Positions 47,538-58,935 of a stretch of 64,000 nucleotides of DNA are shown here, piece by piece (positions within the stretch are counted from its first letter, which is position 1; each line of letters starts with the position of its first letter). The stretch is from Eucommia ulmoides (taxonomy: Eukaryota; Streptophyta; Magnoliopsida; Garryales; Eucommiaceae), in NCBI GenBank assembly GCA_016647705.1, contig CM028334.1, positions 11,813,546-11,877,545 on the forward strand, in the 5' to 3' direction. The notes below the pieces were generated by a model that was not told the DNA's origin, searched no databases, and was given only the letters and a program-made list of their open reading frames with translations. Made by a program: the position numbers and the translations under genes.

Positions 47538-49618
47538 TGTAGTATCAAAGCCTACGTACATTATTTAGGATCGACAATTGTTTTTTAGATTTTTTATTTT
47601 TATTTTTTTGTTCTTAAGCAAAACAGAAACTTGCGGGCATTATTTTATGTGATTTTTCGTTTCGATTGACTATGTAAAAACTTAGGGCTTTTATTCCTCC
47701 TGATTCAATCTTTAATTTGATATATTATACATGTTATTTGATTGTGTAATTATGAAGTATTTCGCGGTTTAATTTTCGGCTTCGATACCCTAGTGAAACC
47801 GAAATTCGTTTTTAAAATCGAGGGATATAGAAGCGATTTTGATACAATTAAATATCATATAAAGGTTTTAAATTAGTATTAGGATTAAATACAGATAAGA
47901 TTCGGTGAAAATAAACGTTAATATCGAGTTTTAGGTTTTTGACCATGGAGGAGTGAGAAAACCTAAAAACCGGGACTTGTTCTTAATTTTTTGTGATATT
48001 TCTCTTAATTTTCCTTCAATTAATTGTTATAGGCGTGTTAAAAATACATAAATATACATAAACCATGAAAATGTTGGAGAAAACGGAGCGATTTTAGGGT
48101 TTTTGCACAATCGGGTCGAGTTGACCTAATTCAGACCCGACTAGAGGTTGAAGACAACCTCTAGCTTAGTTCACAAACCCCCACGCGCTTAACAGATGCA
48201 TGGGGGCTCATGGGCCACATTTCGGGACCCGTTTTGTGTCTCGTTTTTTCTCTATATTTGTTTTTTTGTCCTCTAATTTTCTGTAAAATTTATTTTATTT
48301 TTTTAGATTAAAAATAATTTTTAGTTAATTATTACTTATTATGTGATTTAATTAGCTTAAAATTATTTTTGGGCATGTTTTTTTATTGAAAATTTTACAG
48401 ATATTATGTTGATTGATTTGGAATGGGATTGCAATATTCACTCTTCCTAGATTATTTTTTATGTGTACACTCCTAATTAGTTTTAATTCACATAGAACCC
48501 GTTGATTCACAAAGAATGCCGAGAACATGAGATGAAGGATTGAGAAAAATCTTAATATTTTATTTAAAGAAAAAAACGTGTAGCTGTCAAAAGGCCTTAC
48601 ACAACATATATAAAAGAAAACCTTACATGCAAAAATTATAAAAATTGCAAAAAGGTCCATAATTCTTGAAGAATTATAAAATGAAAAAGTGTCGTTTTGA
48701 CCCTCGAAACGATGGAATTTGGTCAAAATCACTCCCGGCGCTGGACACAGTCTGGCTATTTTTCTCAGGAGGCTGTTTCCACAAAAAAAAAATGGTATTT
48801 TTTGTCGGAAACGGTCACAGTTAACTTTTTGGTCAAACCTGGTCTTTTTGGGCCTTAGGGTGCTCTATTTGGGCCATTAAATCTCACTCCTGTTGCACTA
48901 CGTCATCTTGATAATTATAAGGGCGAAGGTGGAGAAGACGATTTCTCCTATTCCCTTATTCTCTCTGTCTTCTTTGCCATTGACGGTAAAAACTGATGAT
49001 TCTTCGTTGAATGGACTCCGCTTTTTGGCTTCGTCTCCCATCACAGCGTCAGAGATTGTGTTCCTAAGGTGGAAAAGAAGGAGGGTCTACAACCTGCCAT
49101 GGTTTCGAAGGCAGCGCGACACAAGGGAAGGGAAGATAGGGTTTTGATTCGTCCCTGAAATTTGGCCTTAAAACTATGAAGGTTTTGACACTTTGTACCC
49201 CAAAAATGTAACTAGAACCTCACTTGATCCAACTAGTTTCAATTTAAACATATAAGATGACTTTTTAACTTTATATGTTCTAATCTACACTAAATTACAC
49301 AATTAACTCTTAAAGTTTAGAGATTGTGTAAATTTTATTTTTCTTATACATATTGCGAATGGTATGCAATTTAGTGTAGATTAAGGATTTTACACTAATT
49401 ACAGTACGATATTAAATCTATCTTAGATTTATTTATTTATTTTAATGGTGATTGACACTTCAGTGGGGAGAAGGATTGGTGGTCCTTTTGGAATTAAAGT
49501 GACTAGGTAGTCGATTGCAGTTGCTTAAATTAAATAGACCGTACCCACTAGAGTTGATGGGTTTGTGGAAGCACATAAATCTCGTTGCCTACTGGGAAAA
49601 TAAATGCCTATAAATTAT
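47538..49618. other. Internal region of the 46335 element, part 1
   Basis: AT-rich sequence with no reading frame of support follows the primer-binding site. The block around 48880-49150 is less AT-rich but matches nothing I know. Text near 49200-49260 resembles the block at ~1440-1520. Confidence 0.45.
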
Positions 49619-50331
49619 GGGAAAAAGTACAATGTAGACCCTCTAACTATTGACATATTTCTAAGTGGTCCCTCTAAGTTTAAACGTTTCATTTCAAACC
49701 CTCTACGTATCATAACGTTTTAAAATGGTCATTCCATTAGAAAATCAGTTAAAACTAATAGAATTTAGGGGCAAAATGGTCTTTTCATGTTTTTAAATTT
49801 TTTAATCATTTTTTTTAATCTTTCTCTCCCGCCACCTCCCTCTCCCCGTCACCTCTCTCTCCCTCTTCTTCTCCCTATTCCTCTCTTTCCCCTCTTTCCC
49901 TCCTACTCCACCCCCTACAACAGGGGGTGGTTGCACCCCTTGAAACAGGGGGTGAAAACACCTCATGTTGCAGGGGGTGGGGTGGGAGGGAGAGAGGAAA
50001 ATGGGAGAAAAAGGAAAAGGGAGAGAGAAAGGGAGGTGGTGGGGAGAGGGAATGAGGGAGAGGGAGGTGGCGGGAGAGAGAGAGAGAGGGGGGAAGGGGA
50101 GGAAGAGAGAGAGAGAGAGATTAAAAAAAATTAATTAAAAAAGATTAAAAATTAAAAAAACGTGAAAAGACCATTTTGCTCATGAGATTCTGTTAGTTTT
50201 AACAGAATCTCTAACGGAGGGACCACTTTGAAACGTTATGATACGTAGAGGGTTTAAAATGAAATGTTAAAACTTAGAGGGACCACTTAGAAATGTGTCA
50301 ATAATTAGAAAGTCTAAATTGTACTTTTCCC
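49619..50331. mobile_element. Foldback MITE with long arms
   Basis: Ends gggaaaaagtac (49619) and gtacttttccc (50331) are flanked by taaattat on both sides (49611-49618 and 50332-50339). Inverted similarity runs about 180 bp from each end (ccctctaagttt, ccctctacgtatcataacgt, aaaatggtcttttca) and continues more loosely through a CT-rich left half and GA-rich right half. Nearly the whole element could fold on itself. The plus-strand frame in its centre is a product of simple sequence. Confidence 0.9.
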
Positions 50332-50549
50332 TAAATTATATACTCAATTTCTATCGCGTGAGATGGATATTTTGAATTTTGGCTTATGCGAGAGTATTGT
50401 GGTAGAAATTGATTTTCGTCTATTGATCCCCACAAGCCTCTTAGTTTTCATCTCCCTCGGCGGAGACTAGACTATTGTAGTATTAATAACAATGAAAATA
50501 AGATGAACCAACAAGCAAACATTAGTGGTGAACCTTTTTTAACGAGGCT

Positions 50550-51968
50550 TGGTAGCGCGAATTAACGCATGCCACTTTTACCGCAAGTGTACGAGTCAAG
50601 TTTTATTATAGATGGAGAGAGTAAGGATATCGTGTCCACAAGGATTGGTTGAAAAATATTGTCGAGTACCGCAATTATCATAACCTAATTTTATCTAGGC
50701 AATAAAAAATAATTTATAATTAATTAATACTAATACTAAGTTAATTAATCTAATTATACTAATACTAATATGAGATGTTTAGGGGAAAAGATTGCCTAGG
50801 GATTAATTTTGTTTACAAAAACGTGTTTAATCTTAGTTAGTTTACAATAACAGAGTTCGACCTATCCGACAATCTCTGTATCATAAACTCGCTTGCTCCC
50901 TCTCCCGAGTGTAAAGCAAGCGAACATGTGACTTCGCGTTGACACCGAAGTTCCTCTCGAGCGTCTTTTCGAACACATAGTCACATGAGTTTCACCCCAA
51001 CGTCATTCATTGCACACTTTCTAACACCCTCCCAGGTTGTTAGAACGTCGCATTGTGTTTACTCTAATTCGAATTTGGGATTACCTCTCCCGAGTGTCAA
51101 ACCTCGATTTCTCACTATATCTAAACAAGCATATAATTATGACAAACCGATAAACACAAACGAAATAGCGAAGAACATCTATTAAAGAAACACAAACTCA
51201 AACGAAACACATTTTCATAAATATTATTAATCTCTGGACAAAATCCATTTAGCTCATGGCCATAACTGTTTATACAATTAAAAAGGAGTTAAACATTCTC
51301 AAACAATAATCCTAAGTTAAGAAATAAAGAAAAAAATGAGAGAAACTAGCCGTAGTCCGAAGATTTGTCGTTAAGAACATTCCAAGATCGCTTCTCCTTC
51401 TTTGCAATGTGTTCTTCTCCTTAGGATTTGCTTGAGCACTTCCCAAAACTCTCTCTAATATGTACTAACCCTAAGGGGTCTTCCTTTTCCGGAAGAGATG
51501 AGAGGAAGAAAATAAATAAATAAAAAATATCTAAAAAAATCTAAAATTTGGTGCAGAGTGACCGCCGTGGCGGTGGGTAGGTCGGTTGGAATGATCACCG
51601 CGGTGACGGCTTGATCGCCACGGCAGTGAAACAGTAGGCAGCTTCTCTGCATCTTGACCGCAACGGTGGTGGTTTCACCGTTGCGGCAATGTATTTGCAG
51701 AGACTTTAGGGCCTTATTAGCATCTTGACCGCCGCTGCCGCGGGCTGCAGTTATGCATTTTGGCCTCTTTGTCATTTTTTCATCGTTCTTCCACCATTCT
51801 CGATCCGATATGATCATTTTTTTTATCCGTTTTCATCCCTTTTTTCACCCCACACACCTGATTTATACAAAAATAATATAAACATATTAAAACGTACTAA
51901 AACATAATAAACATACTCGAAAACTAATAAATTCGGTTTGAAAATAGATAGGTGAATTACACCTATCA
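50550..51968 (-). mobile_element. Solo LTR, Ty3/gypsy-like
   Basis: It begins tggtagcgcg, ends cacctatca, and is flanked by a 5-bp duplication aggct (50545-50549 and 51969-51973). It shares the start (tggtag) and many internal words (gcaagtgtacgagtcaag, ctctcccgagtgtaaag) with the LTR at 33317, and its right end with that at 13667. It is inserted in the copia-like element, therefore younger than that insertion. A 1419-bp single LTR with clean duplications indicates LTR-LTR recombination. Confidence 0.88.
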
Positions 51969-51973
51969 AGGCT

Positions 51974-53504
51974 TGAAACTATATTTTTTTGTTCATTATT
52001 CGGTATATAATACAATATTAGAGATAACGGTGTATTGTGGATAAATGCTTGAATTGAGAATATGATCTTGAGATCTTAACTTTAGTATTCATTAGTAGGA
52101 TTTAGGTGTTAAGCTTGAATGAATCATGAGAGGCCAAATTATACGAGGCCAAATCGATGAGTGAAATTAGTATTCACGCATTTGTGTAAGGTCGCACAAT
52201 TTTTTAGAAACAAAAAACTCTATTTTATGTAATTAATATTAATTAAAATTTACAAGTTTTCAACATTCCATTAAGATAATATTTCTACAATTATTTATCC
52301 CTAACTTTTTCATCAACATATATAAGGTTTTGATCATTGTATGAGTAATATTAGTCAGTGTCTTAATAGTTTCTATTGGTTTAATGAGTTGAAGTACGTA
52401 AGTATTGATTTTAATAAAATCATTTGATATCGTGTGTGTTGTTGAAAGAGTCAAGTAAGCAAAATGATTTTTTTTAACACATTTAATTCGACACAATAAT
52501 GTTGAGCTTTCCGAAAATTGTTCGCAGTGGTTTGTGAAGTTCACCTTGCATGTGAGGGGACGTGTTGAATCCCCACATTATTCATGTATTTTATGGTCAG
52601 AAATTCTTAAGTGGTTCGACTTATTATCTTTCTATTTGTTGTCTTTGTGAAATATTTACATGATGAGTGACATGATTGAGAGAATTATTTTTTTATTTTG
52701 TTTAGGTAAACTGATGGAAACTGAATTGAATAGAACACTGTTGAGAAGTGGTCGTAGATAATCAGATTTATGATATGTATTCATGATTCTTAGTAGGTTA
52801 AATATGATGTTAATAATCAATTTTTTGGTTATTATTGCACATTCCATCCACAAAAATAAAATATTTCATTTTTTGAATTTGAGCTATGTTTGGGGTAATA
52901 TATTTGTGTTTTGGATTAGAAGAAAAGTACCGAATTATTTTTTAACAATTTCGCATGGCCTTCTTTTTGTATTGTCTGGACCTTAATGTATTTAATGGGA
53001 TATACATATATTTTGATGGGCCTATTGGGCCGTTATTTAATTATTAATTAACAAGTCTGATGGAATTACTAATATGGATAAATTATTCATTAACATATAA
53101 GAAGGCCTTGATACGAAAATACTATCACTGTGATTAGAATATTTTGATACAGATCTAGGTTTGGGCTCATTATATAGATATTGATTTTGATTTTGGGCCT
53201 ATGTAATATATCAGTCAACTGAACTTTCTTAGTTACAACTTTGGACCTTTGAGATTCATATTAAGGAGCCCATAAAAACACTAATTATGATTAATTATAA
53301 TTTTCAAAATTTCAAGCCCTTATTTTTTTTTTTTTTTTTTTATAAATAGAGACTAATTTAATAATTAATTTAAGAGTGTAGTAAAATTGTTGTTCAAATT
53401 TTTGCAAGTATAATTGATCGTTGATCACTGAAAGTACATTTTGTAACGTACTTCATCTTGTTTTGATCATATGCATATATGTCACTAATATGCACTGTTG
53501 TGAT
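51974..53504. other. Internal region of the 46335 element, part 2
   Basis: AT-rich, no coding support. It includes poly-T (~53320-53342). Nothing else was recognised. Confidence 0.4.
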
Positions 53505-54570
53505 TAGACAATATTATTTAATTTTTTCATTTTGGAACGATTTTTTGTGAATTTTGAGATTAGTTTACCAAAGTGATTTAACTAACATAATTTGCAAGTT
53601 TTCGAGTTCCTATTTTGTTGATAGAAAAATTTTAAATTAATTTGTACATTCACTTATCTAAAGGGGGTTATTGTATAGATTAATTTAATTATTGGATAAA
53701 ATTATTTAATTTTAAGTAACTTGGCGAGAGGTCCCATGAGTGAAAAACATCACTTTCTAGGTTCCATCCTAAGAGTAAAAAGATCCCTTGGATGGGACTC
53801 CCATAAGTGATGTTTTACACTTATGGGACCTTTAGAAAAATTTCTTTTTAATTTTTCTATTTTAAAACGGTTGCTTGTGAATTATTGAGATTATTTTACA
53901 AAAGTGATTTAACTAATATAATTTGCAAGTTTTCGATTTTCTATTTTGTTGATGAATTTTTTTTAGATTAATTTATACATTCAACTGCCTAAAGGGGATT
54001 ATTGTGCAGACTAATTTAATTGTTGGGTAATATTATTTAATTTTCTCATTTTTGGAACAATTGTTTGTGAATTGTTAAGGCTATTTTACCAAAGTCATTT
54101 AATCAACATAATTTGTAAATTTTTGAGTTTTTATTTTGTTGATGAATTTTTTTTTAGATTAATTTGTACATTCACCTGCCCAAATGAAGTTATTTTGCAT
54201 GTTAATTTAATTGCTGGGAAATATTGTTTAATTTTTTCATTTTGAAACAGTTGTTTGTGAATTATTGAGATTATTTTACCAAAGTAATATTGCAAGTTTT
54301 TGAATTCCTATTTTATTTATGAAATTTTTTTTAGATTAATTTGTGCATTTACCTACTCAAAGGGGATTATTGTGCAGATTAATTGGATAATACAATTTAA
54401 TTTTCTCAATTTGGTACGTTTGTTTGTGAATTGTTGAGATTATTTTATTAAAGTGATTTAATCAGTATAGTTTGCAAGTTTTTGAATTCCTATTTTGTTG
54501 ATGATTTTTTTTTTAGATTAATTTGTAGTTTTACCTGCCCAAAAGAGGGTTATTGTGTAAATTAATTTAA
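53505..54570 (+). repeat. Five tandem copies of a ~190-210 bp unit
   Basis: Units start near 53508, 53840, 54035, 54225 and 54405. Each runs through 'tgtttgtgaattgttgagat', 'ttaccaaagtgatttaa', 'tttgcaagtttttgaattcc', 'ttagattaatttgtacatt' and 'ggggattattgtgcagatta'. The first unit is lengthened by a small foldback insert (53725-53845). The array lies in the internal region of the copia-like element. Confidence 0.88.
53725..53845. repeat. Small foldback insert
   Basis: Arms gaggtcccatgagtgaaaaa and acacttatgggacctttaga (about 53732 and 53811), with inner arms catcact / agtgatg, form a hairpin of ~100 bp. Its absence from the other four units shows it is an insertion. Confidence 0.75.
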
Positions 54571-56110
54571 TTATATGAGAATATTATGTGAGATAAATAA
54601 TTGGATTAATTTGTTTGTCTAAAGGGAATGAATTTTGAAAGATTATTTGTTTCATTATATTTTGAATGAAATATATAGATTTGAAGGTTAATCTACTCAA
54701 AGGAGATGAATTTTTAAATCTATAAATTTTTTTTATTTTATTGATCATTATGATTAAAGAATAATTGTTTATTGTAAACTCTGACCAAAAAAGAGTTTAT
54801 GATATCACAATTGATTCTTATATTATATTACTTGTACTTAATTGAGTATTTTGCCTATTGCCCATAATTGATCTAGTTGTGATTTTTTGTGAAAATAATT
54901 TATTTTTGTTATGAACAATAATAATGCCATAATGAAAATCAAAATTGATTCATTGATTTAATGTGAGTTTATGTAATCTTTTTTATTTCTATGATTGTGC
55001 CGTATAAGCATTGATCATTATTGTTATAAAAAAATTCTTATTTTGTTGATCTTTAAATTTAAAAAATAATTATTTATTATAGACTCTATTCAAAGGAGAA
55101 TTTATGATGATGTAATTGATTCTTATATTGTGTCGCTTATATTTATTTGAGCATTATGATTTTCTAGTTTAGTGAGAGTTTTTTGTATTTTTCTTTAATT
55201 CTATGATATGTTGTGACCATTATTGTTATGCGTTTTGTAAAATTAAAATCTATTTGATGATCATCATTATTGCATATTATATTTTTGCATATCATATTAT
55301 TTGAATTGATGATATTAAATCAAGGTTTAAGACCAATAGCATTCAAGGAACATGTTGTGAATATGGGTGTCACTGAGTCTTTTGATTCTCTGGTTTAGTG
55401 GGAGCTTTTGTATTTATCTTTATTTCAATGATTACGTTGTGACCACTATTGTTATGCATTTTGCAAAATTAAAATCTATTTGATAATCATCATTATTGCG
55501 TATTATATTGTTACATATCATATTATTTGAATTGATTATACAATATAGCATCTTAATATATTGTGTCTTAAGAATTACAGTTGTATACTGTTGGTTGTCA
55601 TAAATCACTGTTTTAAGATCTCGTGATATATTGTTAGTGACAGATGACTTGTTAAAGTCAAATAATTTCATACTGTTGAAAAATTGTAACAGTTTCATTT
55701 TGTTGAGAAATTGCAATTAGTAATTTCATTTTGTTGAGAAATTGCAATTACAATTTTATTTTATTAAGAAATTGTAATGAGAACCGATAAGAACAATGCA
55801 TATTGATAATGATTACATGTTGGCATTGGTTTCTTATTACACTACTGGGCTTACGATCCATGTAGATATGGTTATAAGTATTTGTGAGTATGAAAGGTCT
55901 TATGTTTGTTGAGATTAACATATAGACTATCATAATCCAATATTAAGATCATGTTGGACCGGATAAGTTTATCAAGATGCTACTTATAGATTATCATTTC
56001 TTTAAACAAAAGGTATAGCCACACCAAAAATAATTTTTTTTCTGTTATTAACCCGAGAGTCTTATTTTTAAAATTAAATTTATTCAATTAATGTAGTCCA
56101 AGTGGGAGAA
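54571..56110. other. Internal region of the 46335 element, part 3
   Basis: Diverged repeats occur: a 'attgatcattatg...tttattgtaaactctgacc' block near 54740 recurs near 55040, and a 'aattaaaatctatttgat.atcatcattattgc' block occurs near 55240 and 55470. Ends with the purine tract at 56100-56110. No reading frame of support. Confidence 0.5.
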
Positions 56111-56569
56111 TGTTGGAATATTTTTTATAGGCTAACATTAATCGAATTAATTGTTTTACAAAAACGAGTTAATGAATAGTCTATTATTTAAGCAGCTCAA
56201 ATAATCAGTGATTATATTTTGATTGAGCTATAACGTCTTTTATGTAGAAGCCCAGTTAAATGATAAGTATAGGTTTAGAATTTCGTTGAAGCCCGTTATT
56301 GGAGGGTCCAATGAGAAATCCTAGTATATAACTAGGTCTCCTCCCTAGTCTAGATTAAGAGTTTCTTCCCATTGAGAGCCACCACCACAATAATCTAGAT
56401 CATAGAGAGAAAAACTTAGTTAGTAATCCGCTGCGACAGATTCAATATCCTGCGATGGCCCAAACAATTCGATTACCGTTCTTTATTATTGTGTCGTAAT
56501 ATTCATGTATGTTTTAGTTTTTTAATTAATTCCGTATTATTGTGATTATAAGATATAATTAACACAACC

Positions 56570-58630
56570 ATCACAACAAATGATCAAATCATTAAAAGTA
56601 AATATAAAAAATTTACATTTAAAAACATAAAAAAAAAAATATAGAAAATTTTATTTCCACATAGACGTAAAAGATCTAAAAAATTTTAAAACTAAAAAAA
56701 AAAAAAAAAAAAAAAAAGGAGGAAAAATGAAAACAATAAAAAAAACTAAAAAAAAATTGAAAATCTGGTGATTTGGGCTGTTAACTTAGGTTTTGACCAT
56801 TACTAGGCAGATCTATTCATGATTTGGGTCATCTCGGGCCACTGAGAGACAGAGAGAGAGAGAGATTTGGCCGGCCAGAACAAGACAACAACCCATCAAC
56901 CACAGTGACAATGGACATGGTAAGGGAACCTAGTGAGCCAATCTCATCCTCCTGCCAACATCGTCTCAATTCTCATCAACCTGCAAAGTCTTAAATCGAG
57001 ATGGAGTAACCCCATGGTCTTGATGGACATGCTAAGTAGAGAGAGGGAAATGAGATAAGGTGAGGTGATAGGCTAGAGAATCCAAAGGGAAAGGGTAGAT
57101 TTTTATTTATTTTTTAGTAAGAGTAATATTGGGATTTAAAAATAAAAAAATAGGATTTTCAAAAAATATTTTTTTTATAAAATTCTTTTTCTCATATTGG
57201 GCTTTAGCCCATGGGATCCATATTATTTAAGGGGTTAAAAGTAGGGTTAGCTCTAAAAAATCCAAAAAATTATTATACATAAAATAAATAAACTATAACA
57301 TATGACACATATAAGCATATGGTTGATAATTTAATGGGTTACTATTTGAAATTATTTTCACATTTGTTTTATTTGATTATTTAAATGTAATTTTATATTT
57401 GTTATTTTTTAGAAAATATTTTGTACTAATTAGTAAGGTTTGTATTTTTTTTTTTTTTTTTTTTTCTATGGGTGAATTATGTATTATTTTGGAGTATTTG
57501 GAATATTTCCTTTTTCTATTTTGTAATATTGATTTTCAAAGAGTATTATGAAAATTTTAGTTTTATGTGTTAGTATTGTTTAATGTTTGATAGATTATGA
57601 AATTTTGTTAAACATAATTTTAACTTTAAAGAAATGTGCGTGTTCAAATTATTTTTTGTGTTTGTAGTATAGTTAGAAAAATAATGCATTTTAGTAAAAT
57701 GGTGTGCAATTTCGATAATTTTTTAAACAGTATTATCATAAAGTATTAAAAAATTATGTTATATATGATGTAGTATTAAATAGTAATTTGGTATCGGAGT
57801 TTGTTTAATACTACAATTTTAATTGTTTAATATTTCGATCAATTTTTAAATAATATTATCATAAAGTATTAGAAAATTATATTATATAGGATGTAGTATT
57901 AAATAGTGATTTGGTATCGGAGTTTGTTTAATACTACAATTTTAATTGATCATAATTCGAATTTTAAAAATATAAGTATTAGCGACTTAATTTTTGTGTT
58001 AATAGTTTTTTTTTTTAAAAGTATTAAATTAATGTTAATATAATTTTGATTCTTGATTTTATATTTTAACGTATTTTTTGTAACTGTTTTATTAGTTTAT
58101 TTGTCCATCCATTTAAATATGAAGGTTTAGAATATATTAATGATTGTAAGCAATCCGTTGCTCAATTATATCTTCAATATTGAGTAGAGCAAAATTGGGA
58201 GCAATAAACGATCTACCTCATATGACCAATTATAATGCTATGTATATAGGTGCAGAGGTAAGGTTGAATATCATCCATTTATGATGTTTAGTTGAATTCT
58301 TATACATAGCCAATATTTCACTAATAAACTGTCATATCCAAAAAAAAAATCACATTAAGGTATTAATTTAGTTAAACAAATTTTGCCAACTGTTTACCAA
58401 AATATAGGCATACAATTAGACTAATTTGAGGCAAAAGAAAATTTCAAGGTATAAAATCTTTATGAGCATGAACACTCGAAGAAAAGAGATCAAATCAAGC
58501 TCAATAACACTATCTATGAAAATACACAATCGTGTTCCAATATTCAAAAAGAATAGTATCATTTAATGATGCTGAAGAAACAATAAAACAATAATTAAGC
58601 ACCAAGTCTTGGTGATGGTAGCCAACAGTT
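56570..58630. other. AT-rich intergenic DNA, no gene seen
   Basis: Contains long poly-A and poly-T runs (56690-56717, 57447-57466) and a GA-rich patch near 56850. No coding or RNA gene support. Confidence 0.45.
57731..57976 (+). repeat. 123-bp tandem duplication
   Basis: Two adjacent copies (57731-57853 and 57854-57976) share 'tattatcataaagtatta', 'gatgtagtattaaatag', 'tttggtatcggagtttgt' and 'taatactacaattttaatt' with few differences. Confidence 0.88.
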
Positions 58631-58634
58631 TCAC

Positions 58635-58935
58635 ATGATATTTTGTAACGACCCGATTTCCTGGGGCCGCCACGTGGTTTCTCTTGAAGAGAGTTAATAC
58701 TAAACCTGAATAACAAATATTTTATTTTATAAATTTGAAAAATTTTACAAACTATCCTGACAACTATATTTATCAATTTAATCGTGTTAATTTTTTTTCA
58801 ACAATAATAATAAATAAAATTTTTACATGATTCAATCCAAATCTCAAATAATGTGTTTCTGGTGCAGGCCCATTTTCACCGACCCTGAAATAAAAACTGT
58901 GGGGTTGTGAGTCAACACTCAGTAGAATTTTAACT
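58635..58935 (+). mobile_element. Possible retroelement terminus fragment
   Basis: The text opens 'tgtaacgacccgatttcc' and includes 'ggggttgtgagtcaacactc' near 58900. Both phrases have the style of plant LTR termini that begin TGTAACGACCC. No second copy or duplication was found; weak. Confidence 0.3.

Larger units (their letters stand above)
46335..56564 (+). mobile_element. Non-coding copia-like LTR element (LARD-like) with nested insertions
   Basis: The 5' LTR is 46335-47537 (about 450 bp without its insertion) and the 3' LTR is 56111-56564 (454 bp). A 5-bp duplication caacc flanks the whole (46330-46334 and 56565-56569). A tRNA-Met-type primer-binding site (tagtatcaaagcc) starts at 47540 beside the 5' LTR. 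A purine tract, aagtgggagaa, ends at 56110 before the 3' LTR. The element is structurally complete end to end, but no gag or pol is recognisable in the ~6.4 kb of its own internal sequence, so it was probably mobilised by a partner. Host elements inserted later lie at 46631, 49619 and 50550. LTR difference looks like 10-15% by eye, implying an age of millions of years. Confidence 0.85.

Noticed and set aside
49787-50134. 115-codon frame rich in E, R and G
   Set aside because: Encoded by the CT/GA-rich foldback core of the MITE.
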